NCBI RefSeq assembly: GCF_900115305.1
Contig: NZ_FOVW01000006.1
Location: 62,001-126,000, forward strand
DNA: 64,000 nucleotides
DNA from: Algoriphagus ornithinivorans
Lineage (GTDB): Bacteria; Bacteroidota; Bacteroidia; Cytophagales; Cyclobacteriaceae
Direction of reading: 5' to 3'
In this document: one piece after another, positions 42,602 to 51,501 of the stretch
Layout of the letters: every line of letters begins with the position of its first letter
How positions within the stretch are numbered: the stretch's first letter is position 1
Program-made: the position numbers and the translations under genes
The notes under the pieces: generated by a model
The model's input: only the letters and a program-made list of their open reading frames with translations
Told to the model about the DNA's origin: nothing
The model's database searches: none

Positions 42602-44425
42602 TTATCGATACAGTTCACTATGTAATTTCTTTAGAGCATTCAGGTCAAATTTGAATACCTGTCTATCATAGGTCATTAACCCATTTACTTCTACTTCAAC
42701 GTCTGTTGTTTGGGTATAAATCGCTGCAGCTAATCCTTTTGGAATAACTTCTTTAAGATCCTCCATCAAAAGACTATATCGGGCAAAAAGCTCTGCCTGA
42801 TCAGAAAAACTCTGATAGCCCCAATTATCCCGATTTTGCCAAGTGTGACCATCAAGCGGCAATCCCAAACCTCCAAATTCCCCCAGAACCAATATATTTT
42901 TCTCACCAAATAAAGCTGGATCTGGCATAACAGGATCTGGGTAATTGTGTAAGTCCAGAATATCTCCCAGCAAGTCGGCCTCCTTAGGATTCTCCCATTC
43001 AAAATTCCCCCCACTGGCAGAATTTATCAAGCGGGTTGGATCCAATTTTCTGGTTAATTCTACGATTTCAGCGGTTTTAAACTGTCCCCATGCTTCATTG
43101 AAAGGAACCCAAACCACAATAGAAGGGAAGAATTTAAACTCTTGAATGATTTCAGCCCATTCAGTCTTAAAAATTGATTCAGACTCCTCATTTCTTTCTT
43201 TGAAAGTACCTTCCCTAATCACTCCAGGTCTTATTTCCCATTTATTTCCCATGTCTCCAGATGGCATATCCTGCCAAACTAGCATTCCTAATTTGTCGGC
43301 ATGGTAATACCATCTGGCAGGCTCCACCTTCACATGTTTTCTAATCATGTTAAAGCCCATTTCCTTGGTTTTCTCTATATCGAAAGCTAAAGCCTCATCG
43401 GTTGGCGCGGTGTACAAACCATCCGGCCACCAGCCTTGGTCTAAAGGTCCATATTGAAATAAGGGCTCACCATTTAAGAAAATTCGCTGATGCCCATCTT
43501 GAGCTTTAGCCATTTTGACCTCTCTAAAAGCGGAATATGAACTGACTTCATCAATGACCTTGCTCCCATCAAGTAATTTGATTTTAACGTCATACAGGTG
43601 TGGTTGCTCAGGAGACCATAGAATTGGGTTTTCCAATTTTAGTTGGATAGGTTCACCAACAGTATTGGATCCAGAGGCAATTAGCACACCTTGATTGGTC
43701 AATTGAATTTCAACTTTCTGCCCGGGTTTAGATTCATTTACGCTAGTATGAAAAAATTGAGTTTTTTGCTCCAAATTAGAAACAGAGTAAGTACCGGAGA
43801 TATACGATTTAGGAACGGACTCTAACCATACGGTTTGCCAAATTCCAGTGACCGGTGTATACCAAATTCCTCTTGGGTCTTTAACTTGCTTTCCTCTTGG
43901 CTGTGGACCGGAATCACTTGGATCCCACACTCTAACTCTGATTTGCTGTTTTTTTCCTGGCTCCAAATGATCTGTAATGTCATAGGAAAATGAGTCAAAT
44001 CCTCCTCTATGTATTCCGAGCGATTTGCCATTTACCCAAACTTCTGACTCCCAGTCAACAGCTCCAAAATGAAGCAGTATCCTTTTCTTATTGGGTTTAA
44101 GAGCCAATTCGAAATCTTTTTGATACCAAATTTCATTATCTGGGCCAACGGGCTGCTGCACTCCAGACAAGTAAGATTCTACAGGAAAAGGCACTGTGAT
44201 TTTTCCAGCAAACCCAATCTCCGGCAAACTTCCTTTTGGAAGAATGCTATAATCCCAAGGTCCATTAAGATTTTGCCATTCTGAACGGACTAATTGAGGC
44301 CTTGGATAATCCTGTAAGGGTGCCTCGGAACTCACTTGATCCGTCCAGGGAGTCTTTAAAAAATTAGCCTGTCCAAAGGCATATGTATAACTAAACAATA
44401 AAATTAAAAAAAGACTTGAGCGCAT
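42602..44425 (-). CDS. Exported glycoside hydrolase family 2 protein
   Basis: A 607-residue GH2 enzyme (beta-galactosidase/glucuronidase/mannosidase type) with a signal peptide (MRSSLFLILLFSYTYAFGQA). It has a sugar-binding jelly roll (about 40-200; EWQNLNGPWDYSI, LLHFGAVDWESEVWVNGKSL), an Ig-like domain and a TIM barrel (about 315-600). The acid/base is Glu in VWVPFNEAWGQF and the nucleophile is probably Glu in ILVLGEFGGLGLP. HVKVEPARWYYHADKLGMLV is another family marker. Substrate sugar is unknown; it probably acts in the periplasm on plant or algal oligosaccharides. An adjacent secreted protein (44437-45234) resembles the missing C-terminal GH2 domain. Confidence 0.93.
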   Translation of the reverse strand: MRSSLFLILLFSYTYAFGQANFLKTPWTDQVSSEAPLQDYPRPQLVRSEWQNLNGPWDYSILPKGSLPEIGFAGKITVPFPVESYLSGVQQPVGPDNEIWYQKDFELALKPNKKRILLHFGAVDWESEVWVNGKSLGIHRGGFDSFSYDITDHLEPGKKQQIRVRVWDPSDSGPQPRGKQVKDPRGIWYTPVTGIWQTVWLESVPKSYISGTYSVSNLEQKTQFFHTSVNESKPGQKVEIQLTNQGVLIASGSNTVGEPIQLKLENPILWSPEQPHLYDVKIKLLDGSKVIDEVSSYSAFREVKMAKAQDGHQRIFLNGEPLFQYGPLDQGWWPDGLYTAPTDEALAFDIEKTKEMGFNMIRKHVKVEPARWYYHADKLGMLVWQDMPSGDMGNKWEIRPGVIREGTFKERNEESESIFKTEWAEIIQEFKFFPSIVVWVPFNEAWGQFKTAEIVELTRKLDPTRLINSASGGNFEWENPKEADLLGDILDLHNYPDPVMPDPALFGEKNILVLGEFGGLGLPLDGHTWQNRDNWGYQSFSDQAELFARYSLLMEDLKEVIPKGLAAAIYTQTTDVEVEVNGLMTYDRQVFKFDLNALKKLHSELYR

Positions 44426-44436
44426 AGGTGGATTGT

Positions 44437-45234
44437 TTAATGAAAATCAAACCATAATATCATAGGTCCAATTTTTCTATCGGTATTTGTTTTTAAAATT
44501 TCAGAATCTTTACCTGGAGCACTCAAAATATTTTCTTTTACCGGCTCTCTTTTTCCTATTGAGAGAAAGCTGATATCAGATTGCCAACCTATTGGATCAT
44601 CTTTAGAAACTGGCCCCATATTGAGTGCGATACTTGGGTTTTCCGATTTGATCTCCACCCCTACATACTCAAAAGCCAATTTCACTTTATGGAATTCGGG
44701 AAGTTCTAAAATATTTTTTCCGTCCATAGCTGCATCTTTAGCTTCACTTTCTAGCAAAAAGCTTCCGCTAGAATTTTTCGAGTTTAGCCAGCTTACCTCT
44801 TTCAATTGAGAAACTTGGTAATCAAAGCTAAGCCCGATAAGATCTTGAGTTTGGTCTATATATCCATTGGCTTCCAATTTCAATTGACCATTGGAATGAA
44901 TAGTCCAAGTTAAAGTGACTGGCCCCGGTTTATAATTGGATTGGATTTGTATACTACCATTTGAATTTCTTTTCCAGGTGAAATTTTGATAGGTACTACT
45001 GACACCTTCGATTTTTGGTACTTGAGCAAAGCTGAGCACATTCATACCCACTTTGACTTTTTCCAAATTCCCATTCGCTTTTCCGAAGACAAATATTTTT
45101 TCTCCTACACGAATCTGAAGATCCACTGTTGACTCCCTAACAACAATAGTTTCTTCTTCTTTTAAATCCTTTGCAGTAAAAGAAGCAAACATGATTAAGA
45201 ATAAAAGGAAATAAAGTTTTGAGGCTTTTGCCAT
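44437..45234 (-). CDS. Exported protein resembling a stand-alone GH2 C-terminal beta-sandwich
   Basis: A 265-residue protein with a signal peptide (MAKASKLYFLLFLIMFASFT) and a beta-rich body. YKPGPVTLTWTIHSNGQLKL, DLIGLSFDYQVSQLKEVSWL, the later QSDISFLSIGKREP and the ending GPMILWFDFH follow, in order, the pattern of the C-terminal beta-galactosidase-type domain of large GH2 enzymes, with the central WLGNGPYR-type active-site region missing. It is transcribed in the same direction as the GH2 gene, 11 bases upstream of it, so the two probably form one unit. The similarity is from memory and needs profile comparison; an alternative start 4 codons upstream exists. Confidence 0.65.
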   Translation of the reverse strand: MAKASKLYFLLFLIMFASFTAKDLKEEETIVVRESTVDLQIRVGEKIFVFGKANGNLEKVKVGMNVLSFAQVPKIEGVSSTYQNFTWKRNSNGSIQIQSNYKPGPVTLTWTIHSNGQLKLEANGYIDQTQDLIGLSFDYQVSQLKEVSWLNSKNSSGSFLLESEAKDAAMDGKNILELPEFHKVKLAFEYVGVEIKSENPSIALNMGPVSKDDPIGWQSDISFLSIGKREPVKENILSAPGKDSEILKTNTDRKIGPMILWFDFH

Positions 45235-45415
45235 TAGGTAATTCATTTGGGTGAAGCTATTTCAGACTCTAAATTAAACTTTATCTATCCATTTAAAAAT
45301 TAGGAGGCCTTTTTCATTCTTATAAACAGGCTATGTTTCGATCAATTTCAAAAATTGAATGGCATTTTTTCACATTTTCCATATCTTAGAATCAAGCTAT
45401 AATTTTTACAAAAAA

Positions 45416-47146
45416 ATGACTTCTATAGACCCTTCAATCTTAGTGCGGGCACAGGCATGGCTCGATGGTAACATAGACCAGAAATCAAAAGATGCTATTA
45501 AAAAGCTTCAGGCAGAGAATCCAACTGAACTTATTGACTCTTTTTACCAGGACCTAGAGTTTGGTACAGGAGGACTTCGGGGATTAATGGGAGTTGGAAC
45601 CAACCGAATGAATGTCTACACCGTTGGGATGGCTACCCAAGGCTTGGCTAATTATTTATTGAAATGCTTTCCCAATGAAGAAATAGCTGTTGCGATCACC
45701 CATGACAGCAGAATCAATAATACTCTTTTTGCTAAAACCACTGCCGACGTTTTAACAGCGAATGGTATTAAGGTGTATTACTTCCGGGAAATGCGGCCAA
45801 CACCAATGCTTTCTTTCGCTGTGAGACATTTTTCATGCAAAAGCGGTGTGATGATTACGGCTTCTCATAATCCAAAGGAATACAATGGCTACAAAGCGTA
45901 TTGGGAAGATGGAGCACAAGTCGTAGCACCTCATGATAAAAATATCATCAAGGAAGTGAAGAAAATCACCTCTTTTGATTTGGTAAACTGGGATAAGAAT
46001 GATGATCTATTTGAATACATAGAAGAGGATTTTGATCAGATTTATCTGGATAAAGTCAAAGGATTGAGTTTATCTCCAAAAGCAATTCAAGCCCAGAAGG
46101 ATTTATCTATCGTGTTTTCTCCTATTCATGGAGCTTCAGGAAAAATGGTGCCAGCTGCTTTAAAAACCTTTGGATTCACGAATGTACACATAGTCAAAGA
46201 GCAAGCTGAGCCAGATGGGACTTTCCCAACTGTAATCTATCCTAACCCTGAGGAAGCTGAAGCTTTGACAATGTCTGTGGAGTTAGGAAAGAAGGTCAAT
46301 GCTGATCTGATTTTGGCATGTGATCCTGACGGAGATAGATATGCGGCTGTAGTACCTAATGAAAAAGGCGAGTTTGAATTGCTCAATGGTAATCAAACTG
46401 GCACCCTACTTACCTACTATCTCCTCAGCAAATGGAAAGAGGCTGGAAAGCTGGATGGAAATCAATTTATGGTGAATACCATTGTGACCACAGAGCTTAT
46501 CAACCGCTTAGCAGAGGGCTTCGGAGTGAAATGCTTTAATGTTTTAACAGGTTTTAAAAACATTGCTGCTATTATCCGTGAATTGGAAGGAAAAGAAACC
46601 TTCGTTGGAGGTGGAGAAGAGTCCTATGGCTATTTGGTAGGAGACTTCGTGAGAGATAAAGATGGAGTAAGTGCCTGTGCGATGGTTGCTGAAGCGATTG
46701 CCTATTACAAAACTCAAGGAAAATCAGTATTTGATGTTCTTGCAGAAGTTTACCAGCAATTCGAATTCTATAAAGAAGCCTTGATTTCTGTAACCAAAAA
46801 GGGAAAAGATGGAGCGGAACAAATCCAGGCTTTGATGATGGATTTCAGACTAAATCCTCCAAAGGAAATGAATGGAGTGTCCGTAGAAAAAATCATCGAT
46901 GTGAAGGAAGGTGTGATTAAACATGTCAAATCCGGTAAGACCGAAAAGTTGGATATGGATTCCTCCAATGTAATGCAGTTTTACCTGGAAGACGGAAGTA
47001 AGATATCAGCTAGGCCTTCAGGGACTGAGCCCAAAATCAAATATTACTTCTCTGTTCATGCACCACTGGCATCCACATCAGATTACCGAAAGGTAGAGTC
47101 TCAGTTAGAAGATAAACTGGAAGGATTAAAGCGCTATTTTTCTTAA
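45416..47146 (+). CDS. Phosphoglucomutase/phosphomannomutase family enzyme
   Basis: A 576-residue alpha-D-phosphohexomutase that shifts phosphate between C1 and C6 of glucose or mannose phosphate. Domain markers are the phosphoserine loop MITASHNPKEYNGYKAYWED, metal loop CDPDGDRYA, sugar-binding loop FVGGGEESYGY and phosphate-binding loop ARPSGTEPKIKYYF. Length matches the long PgcA/ManB-like type of Bacteroidota. The frame is open 19 codons upstream, but the ATG at 45416 (MTSIDPSILVRAQAWLDG) begins the conserved segment. It is followed by a palindromic element that separates it from the egt genes. Confidence 0.94.
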   Translation: MTSIDPSILVRAQAWLDGNIDQKSKDAIKKLQAENPTELIDSFYQDLEFGTGGLRGLMGVGTNRMNVYTVGMATQGLANYLLKCFPNEEIAVAITHDSRINNTLFAKTTADVLTANGIKVYYFREMRPTPMLSFAVRHFSCKSGVMITASHNPKEYNGYKAYWEDGAQVVAPHDKNIIKEVKKITSFDLVNWDKNDDLFEYIEEDFDQIYLDKVKGLSLSPKAIQAQKDLSIVFSPIHGASGKMVPAALKTFGFTNVHIVKEQAEPDGTFPTVIYPNPEEAEALTMSVELGKKVNADLILACDPDGDRYAAVVPNEKGEFELLNGNQTGTLLTYYLLSKWKEAGKLDGNQFMVNTIVTTELINRLAEGFGVKCFNVLTGFKNIAAIIRELEGKETFVGGGEESYGYLVGDFVRDKDGVSACAMVAEAIAYYKTQGKSVFDVLAEVYQQFEFYKEALISVTKKGKDGAEQIQALMMDFRLNPPKEMNGVSVEKIIDVKEGVIKHVKSGKTEKLDMDSSNVMQFYLEDGSKISARPSGTEPKIKYYFSVHAPLASTSDYRKVESQLEDKLEGLKRYFS

Positions 47147-47160
47147 TAAGTCACATTGAT

Positions 47161-47316
47161 TATAAAAAAGAGACTGTCTCATAAATAGCTCTAATGTCAG
47201 CCTGAGCGCCTGCCTGTCGCAGGCAGGGAGTCGAAGGCCATTCCTATCGTTGTGGCCTACATTTCGACTTCGCTCAATGTGACATATTGCACTTTTTAGA
47301 CAACCTCTTTTTTATA
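47161..47316. repeat. Palindromic MITE-like element with terminal inverted repeats
   Basis: About 156 bases with near-perfect ends: TATAAAAAAGAGACTGTCT (47161-47179) and, in reverse complement at 47298-47316, TATAAAAAAGAGGTTGTCT (17 of 19 identical). Inner arms are also inverted (TGTCAGCCTGAGCG...GTCGAAGGCC against GGCCTAC...CGACTTCGCTCAATGTGACA), with a CCTGCCTGTCGCAGGCAGG hairpin inside. No coding capacity. The right end supplies the stop codon of egtD, and its T-runs could also make it a two-way terminator between convergent genes. Confidence 0.8.
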
Positions 47317-48280
47317 TCCTTTGCCAAAGGACATCCGTGAAGTAATTTTCAGAATCAGTAAAAAAGTCCACAACTTTAAATCCACAGTCTGAAGCCAATT
47401 GACTGATTTCGGACTCACTGAATTTCCTGCTTATTTCAGTGAAAATAGGTTCAAAAGCCTCAAAGCGAATGAGTTTATTGGCAGCACCAATAGTTACCAA
47501 TTGTTCTTTTTGGGAAATCAAATAACTTCTGCATTCCCCTGTAAGTGGATCATACATTGGCCAATGTGTAAACTGCTCCAAATCGAAATTGGCATCCAAC
47601 TCTCTATTAATTCTTGTAAGTAGATTGAGGTTAAAATCTCTAGTAACGCCCTGCTTATCATTGTAGGCCTGAAGAATAATGGATGGATCTTTCTTTAAAT
47701 CCACTCCCAATAAAAGCCAATCATGCGTTTGAGTACCTTGAGCTACATGAAGAAGGACATCTTTGGATTCATTCAAAGAGAAATTGCCAATATTAGACCC
47801 CAAGAAAAGGATTAGCGTAGGCTTTCCATTTTCCCAAACTCTTTCCTTCATCGCATTTCTATAGGTACTTTGAATGGGATGAACATCTATTTCAGGTAAT
47901 TCACTCTCCAAATTATTCTTTAATTCCTGTAAAACTGAACCGGAAATATCCACAGGGAAATACGTAAAGTTGATTTCAGGCTTTGATCGTAGGTATCTGA
48001 GCAGGATTTTGGTTTTCATTCCATCTCCAGCTCCTAGCTCTACCAAGTTGAAGTCCTGTGAGTATCTCAAGATCTTTCCGAAAATGGCAGCGTGTTGGTT
48101 TTCAAAAATCTCAAATTCTTTCCTGGTCAAATAATACTCTGAAAGCCCCATGATTTTTTGAAAGAGCTTATCCCCAGCTGCATCATAAAAGTATTTAGAG
48201 GACAGTAATTTTGGGTTTTGTGTTAACCCATTGATTACATCCTGAAGAAAAGTTTCAGATGCATTTTTAATTTCATTCAT
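47312..48280 (-). CDS. egtD: L-histidine N-alpha-methyltransferase
   Basis: A 322-residue SAM-dependent methyltransferase that trimethylates histidine to hercynine, the first step of ergothioneine synthesis. Typical segments are LLSSKYFYDAAGDKLFQKIM, GLSEYYLTRKEFEIFE, LVELGAGDGMKTKILLRYL (SAM site), YFPVDISGSVLQEL, FLGSNIGNFS, LLGVDLKKDPSIILQAYND and GVTRDFNLNLLTRINREL. The start at 48280 lies 5 bases after the egtB stop; an upstream in-frame ATG would overlap egtB. The stop codon lies inside the end of a palindromic repeat element. Confidence 0.94.
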   Translation of the reverse strand: MNEIKNASETFLQDVINGLTQNPKLLSSKYFYDAAGDKLFQKIMGLSEYYLTRKEFEIFENQHAAIFGKILRYSQDFNLVELGAGDGMKTKILLRYLRSKPEINFTYFPVDISGSVLQELKNNLESELPEIDVHPIQSTYRNAMKERVWENGKPTLILFLGSNIGNFSLNESKDVLLHVAQGTQTHDWLLLGVDLKKDPSIILQAYNDKQGVTRDFNLNLLTRINRELDANFDLEQFTHWPMYDPLTGECRSYLISQKEQLVTIGAANKLIRFEAFEPIFTEISRKFSESEISQLASDCGFKVVDFFTDSENYFTDVLWQRI

Positions 48281-48285
48281 AAGCT

Positions 48286-49431
48286 TTAAAATGATTTGGC
48301 TAGGCGAATGCCCATAAACTGCCATCTGTATTTAGGGTGAAAAAAGTTTCTATATGTCGGTCTTGAATGCCCTTCAGGAGTAGCTACGGATGCACCTTTT
48401 AAAACCATTTGATTAACCATAAATTTACCATTATACTCTCCTAAGGCCCCTGGGGCTATGGTAAATCCCGGATAAGGCAGGTAGGCAGAGTTGGTCCACT
48501 CCCATCTATTTCCCCAATTGAATTTTTCCTGAGCAGCTTCCCATTCAAATTCAGTAGGCAAACGCATGCCTTTCCAACTGGCAAAAGCTGATGCCTCATA
48601 AAAGCTTATATGAGATAGACTTGCTTTTGGATCAAGAAACTTCCTCCCGTTTAAAGTATAATAGGTCCAGGTATTATTTTGTTTTTCCCAATATAAGGGA
48701 GCTTCAATTTTATTTTCCTTCACCCAAGCCCAACCTTCATCATGCCAATACTTGGGTTCAGAATAAGCTCCAGATTTTATAAACTCCAAATATTCTCCAT
48801 TAGTCACCAATGCAGATGAGATAGCGTAAGGATGTAGATAAACTTTATGTCTGCCCAACTCATTGTCAAAACAGAAAGAATCACCTTCATAACCTATTTC
48901 GTAAATTCCTTCATCCATCTCAATCCACTGAGATTTCTCTTCATGCGGATATTCATCAATATCCATGACTATAGGATCCAAAGGATTAAACCAAAAGCTG
49001 TATTTCAAATCAGTCAGCAATAGCTCCTGATGCTGCTGCTCATGATTCAATCCAAGAATAATCAATTCATTGATCTCGGGATTATCTTTTCGAATCAATC
49101 CTTCCATGGCTTGATCCACATATTTCCTGTATTCTTTCACTTCTTCTACAGATGGTCTCGTGATCAAGCCACGCTGATTTCTGGCAGTCCTCTGCCCCAT
49201 CGCATTGTAGTAGGAGTTGAATAGGAAGTTAAAATGAGGATGCTTAACCCTGTATTTTTCAGCATATTTCACTAAGATAAATTGCTCAAAAAACCAGGAA
49301 GTATGTGCCAAATGCCACTTGGGCGGACTTACTTCTTCCGATGCTTGCAGGCTATAATCCTCAGTAATCAAGTCGGAGCAAAGGTGAATCGAGTGGGTTC
49401 GAATCCTCCTGAAATCGTCTAAAAGTCTCAT
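48286..49431 (-). CDS. egtB: Hercynine oxygenase (ergothioneine C-S bond formation)
   Basis: A 381-residue nonheme iron enzyme joining a thiol donor to hercynine as the second ergothioneine step. The N-terminal DinB-like domain carries the iron ligands: His in KWHLAHTSWFFEQF and the HxxxH of LNHEQQHQELLLTDLKY. The C-terminal FGE-sulfatase-like domain shows GDSFCFDNELGRHKVYLHPY, ALVTNGEYLEFIKSGAYSEP and RLPTEFEWEAA, ending in KYRWQFMGIRLAKSF. Whether the donor is cysteine or gamma-glutamylcysteine cannot be told from the sequence. It is the first gene of the egtB-egtD pair; no lyase (EgtE) gene is adjacent. Confidence 0.94.
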   Translation of the reverse strand: MRLLDDFRRIRTHSIHLCSDLITEDYSLQASEEVSPPKWHLAHTSWFFEQFILVKYAEKYRVKHPHFNFLFNSYYNAMGQRTARNQRGLITRPSVEEVKEYRKYVDQAMEGLIRKDNPEINELIILGLNHEQQHQELLLTDLKYSFWFNPLDPIVMDIDEYPHEEKSQWIEMDEGIYEIGYEGDSFCFDNELGRHKVYLHPYAISSALVTNGEYLEFIKSGAYSEPKYWHDEGWAWVKENKIEAPLYWEKQNNTWTYYTLNGRKFLDPKASLSHISFYEASAFASWKGMRLPTEFEWEAAQEKFNWGNRWEWTNSAYLPYPGFTIAPGALGEYNGKFMVNQMVLKGASVATPEGHSRPTYRNFFHPKYRWQFMGIRLAKSF

Positions 49432-49473
49432 TAAAAACGGGTAGTTATTGGTTTTTCTAATATAAAAAAATAC

Positions 49474-50418
49474 TTAGGCTTTCCCCAAATGAATCAGTGC
49501 TTCTCCTACATTAATTACCGGAAGATTATTGATACCTATCACATATCCATTGGAGGGAGCTTTGATTGGAATTTTGATATGTCCATAAGGATCTGAAATC
49601 CTAGCGACAACCTGACCTTTTTTCACCTCATCGCCCAAGCGAACAGAGGAGTTGAAAATCCCTGAAGATCTTGCTCTTATCCAGTCACTACTTTGTAAAA
49701 TAACAGTTTCCTTCTTTTCAGGACCACTTTCCAACATGTCCAAATGAAATAACATCCGCTTGATTCCGGCTACTCCTTCGTCAGTAGATAATTCATCAAT
49801 TCTCATGGATTCCCCACCTTCAAATACCAGAAGATGCTTTTTGGCTTTAAAAGCAGCTTTTCTGAATGATTTCTCAATCAACTTAGAATTAACCACAAAG
49901 TGGGTCCCAAAAGCCATGGCTAATTCAATCGCCTTTTTGTCCTGAAAATCGACCCTGATTTGTGGGTGATTGGTCAGCATTCTACCTCCTGTATGAAAAT
50001 CAATTCCATAATCTATATGGGGAATAATTTGCTCATTAAGAATGTAGGCTATTCTTCCAGCTAAAGAGCCCTTTTTACTACCTGGAAAACTCCTATTTAA
50101 ATCTCGTCCATCCGGGAAGGTTCTACTGTTTGAAAGAAAACCATAGATGTTTACTAGAGGAATGATAATCAGCGTACCCTTCAGCAACTCCAGCCCATTG
50201 TCAATCTCTTCTAAAATCCTCTTCGCTGTTACAATTCCATTGATTTCATCCCCATGAACTCCCCCACTTACCAATACGACAGGTCCCTCCTCTTTGGCAG
50301 ACCTGATGAAAATCGGCAAATCAATTAATGTATGTGTGGGTAATTTTGCAATTGGCAATTCAATATTCACTGCCTGACCTTGTCTGATCTTGACACCGTT
50401 GATCTGAAACTCTTTCAT
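49474..50418 (-). CDS. Zinc carboxypeptidase-like deacylase (succinylglutamate desuccinylase/aspartoacylase family)
   Basis: A 314-residue M14-related metalloenzyme. The zinc ligands are His and Glu in GGVHGDEINGIVTAKRI and His in IDFHTGGRMLTNHP; PDGRDLNRSFPG provides substrate-binding Arg residues. A C-terminal beta domain (about 230-314) has SSGIFNSSVRLGDEVKKGQV, a biotinyl/lipoyl-like hammerhead. The family removes acyl groups from N-acyl amino acids; the substrate here is unclear. It lies 42 bases upstream of egtB on the same strand, so a link with the thiol pathway is possible but not shown. Confidence 0.88.
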   Translation of the reverse strand: MKEFQINGVKIRQGQAVNIELPIAKLPTHTLIDLPIFIRSAKEEGPVVLVSGGVHGDEINGIVTAKRILEEIDNGLELLKGTLIIIPLVNIYGFLSNSRTFPDGRDLNRSFPGSKKGSLAGRIAYILNEQIIPHIDYGIDFHTGGRMLTNHPQIRVDFQDKKAIELAMAFGTHFVVNSKLIEKSFRKAAFKAKKHLLVFEGGESMRIDELSTDEGVAGIKRMLFHLDMLESGPEKKETVILQSSDWIRARSSGIFNSSVRLGDEVKKGQVVARISDPYGHIKIPIKAPSNGYVIGINNLPVINVGEALIHLGKA

Positions 50419-50487
50419 AGTAAGGGAAAGGAATAATTAATTTCTATTCCAAACAAAACTTCTTTATTTCGCATCTTAGATTCTGCT

Positions 50488-51501
50488 ATGAAGATACAAG
50501 AAAACATTTCCCTTCAGCCTTACAACACCTTTGGTATTGATAAAAAAGCTAGATTTTTTGTCATCGTTAGCTCCATTTCAGATTTGAAAGAAGCCTTGGC
50601 TTATGCAAAAAGAAATGAGCTTAAAACCATATTTCTTGGTGGAGGTAGCAATATTTTATTGACTGAAGACCTAGATGCCTTGATTATCAAAATCGAAATC
50701 AAAGGAATTGAGTTATTAAAGGAGACTGAGGATCATGTTTTGGTTGAAGTTGGAGCTGGAGAAAACTGGCATGAATGGGTTCTGTACACTATTCAGAATG
50801 ACTGGGCAGGAATAGAAAACCTGTCGCTAATTCCCGGAACAGTTGGAGCTTCTCCCATGCAAAATATAGGTGCTTATGGCGTGGAACTTAAAGATGTATT
50901 TCATAGCCTAAAGGCCCTCAATAGATCTACCGGAGAGGTTGAAACTTTTGATGCCGAGCAATGTGAATTTGGATACAGGGAAAGCGTCTTCAAGCATAAA
51001 CTAAAGGACGCTTATGTCATTTGCTATGTTAAATTCCAACTTTCCAAAAAACCTGTATTTCATACCGAATATGGCATTATTAGAAATGTTTTAGCAGAAA
51101 AAGGAGTCAGAGACCTCAGCATAAAAGCTATCTCAGATGCGGTGATTGCTATCCGACAATCCAAACTTCCAGATCCAAAGAAAATTGGAAATGCTGGCTC
51201 ATTTTTCAAAAACCCCACAATAGACTTGGAATTTTTTGAAAAACTGAAAAGCGAATTCCCTGAAATCCCGGCCTACCCTGTTCCTGAAGGCATGAAATTA
51301 GCAGCTGGATGGTTGATAGAAAAAGCTGGCTGGAAAGGAAAAAGAATAGGAAATATAGGCGTTCACGACAAGCAAGCCTTGGTACTTGTCAATCATGGCA
51401 ATGGTGACGGTAAAGCAATTGCTGAGCTTTCGAAGGAAATCCGTGACTCAGTTAGGGAAAAATTCGGAGTGGAATTGCATCCAGAGGTAAATTTTCTCTA
51501 A
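50488..51501 (+). CDS. murB: UDP-N-acetylmuramate dehydrogenase
   Basis: A 337-residue FAD enzyme that reduces UDP-GlcNAc-enolpyruvate to UDP-MurNAc in peptidoglycan synthesis. The FAD domain has NTFGIDKKARFF, FLGGGSNILLTED and PGTVGASPMQNIGAYGVELK. The catalytic Ser is in GNAGSFFKNP, and YRESVFKH marks the type I (E. coli-like) enzyme with the Tyr loop. The C-terminal Glu is in LHPEVNFL. The 3' end overlaps the convergent deaminase gene by 4 bases. Confidence 0.97.
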   Translation: MKIQENISLQPYNTFGIDKKARFFVIVSSISDLKEALAYAKRNELKTIFLGGGSNILLTEDLDALIIKIEIKGIELLKETEDHVLVEVGAGENWHEWVLYTIQNDWAGIENLSLIPGTVGASPMQNIGAYGVELKDVFHSLKALNRSTGEVETFDAEQCEFGYRESVFKHKLKDAYVICYVKFQLSKKPVFHTEYGIIRNVLAEKGVRDLSIKAISDAVIAIRQSKLPDPKKIGNAGSFFKNPTIDLEFFEKLKSEFPEIPAYPVPEGMKLAAGWLIEKAGWKGKRIGNIGVHDKQALVLVNHGNGDGKAIAELSKEIRDSVREKFGVELHPEVNFL

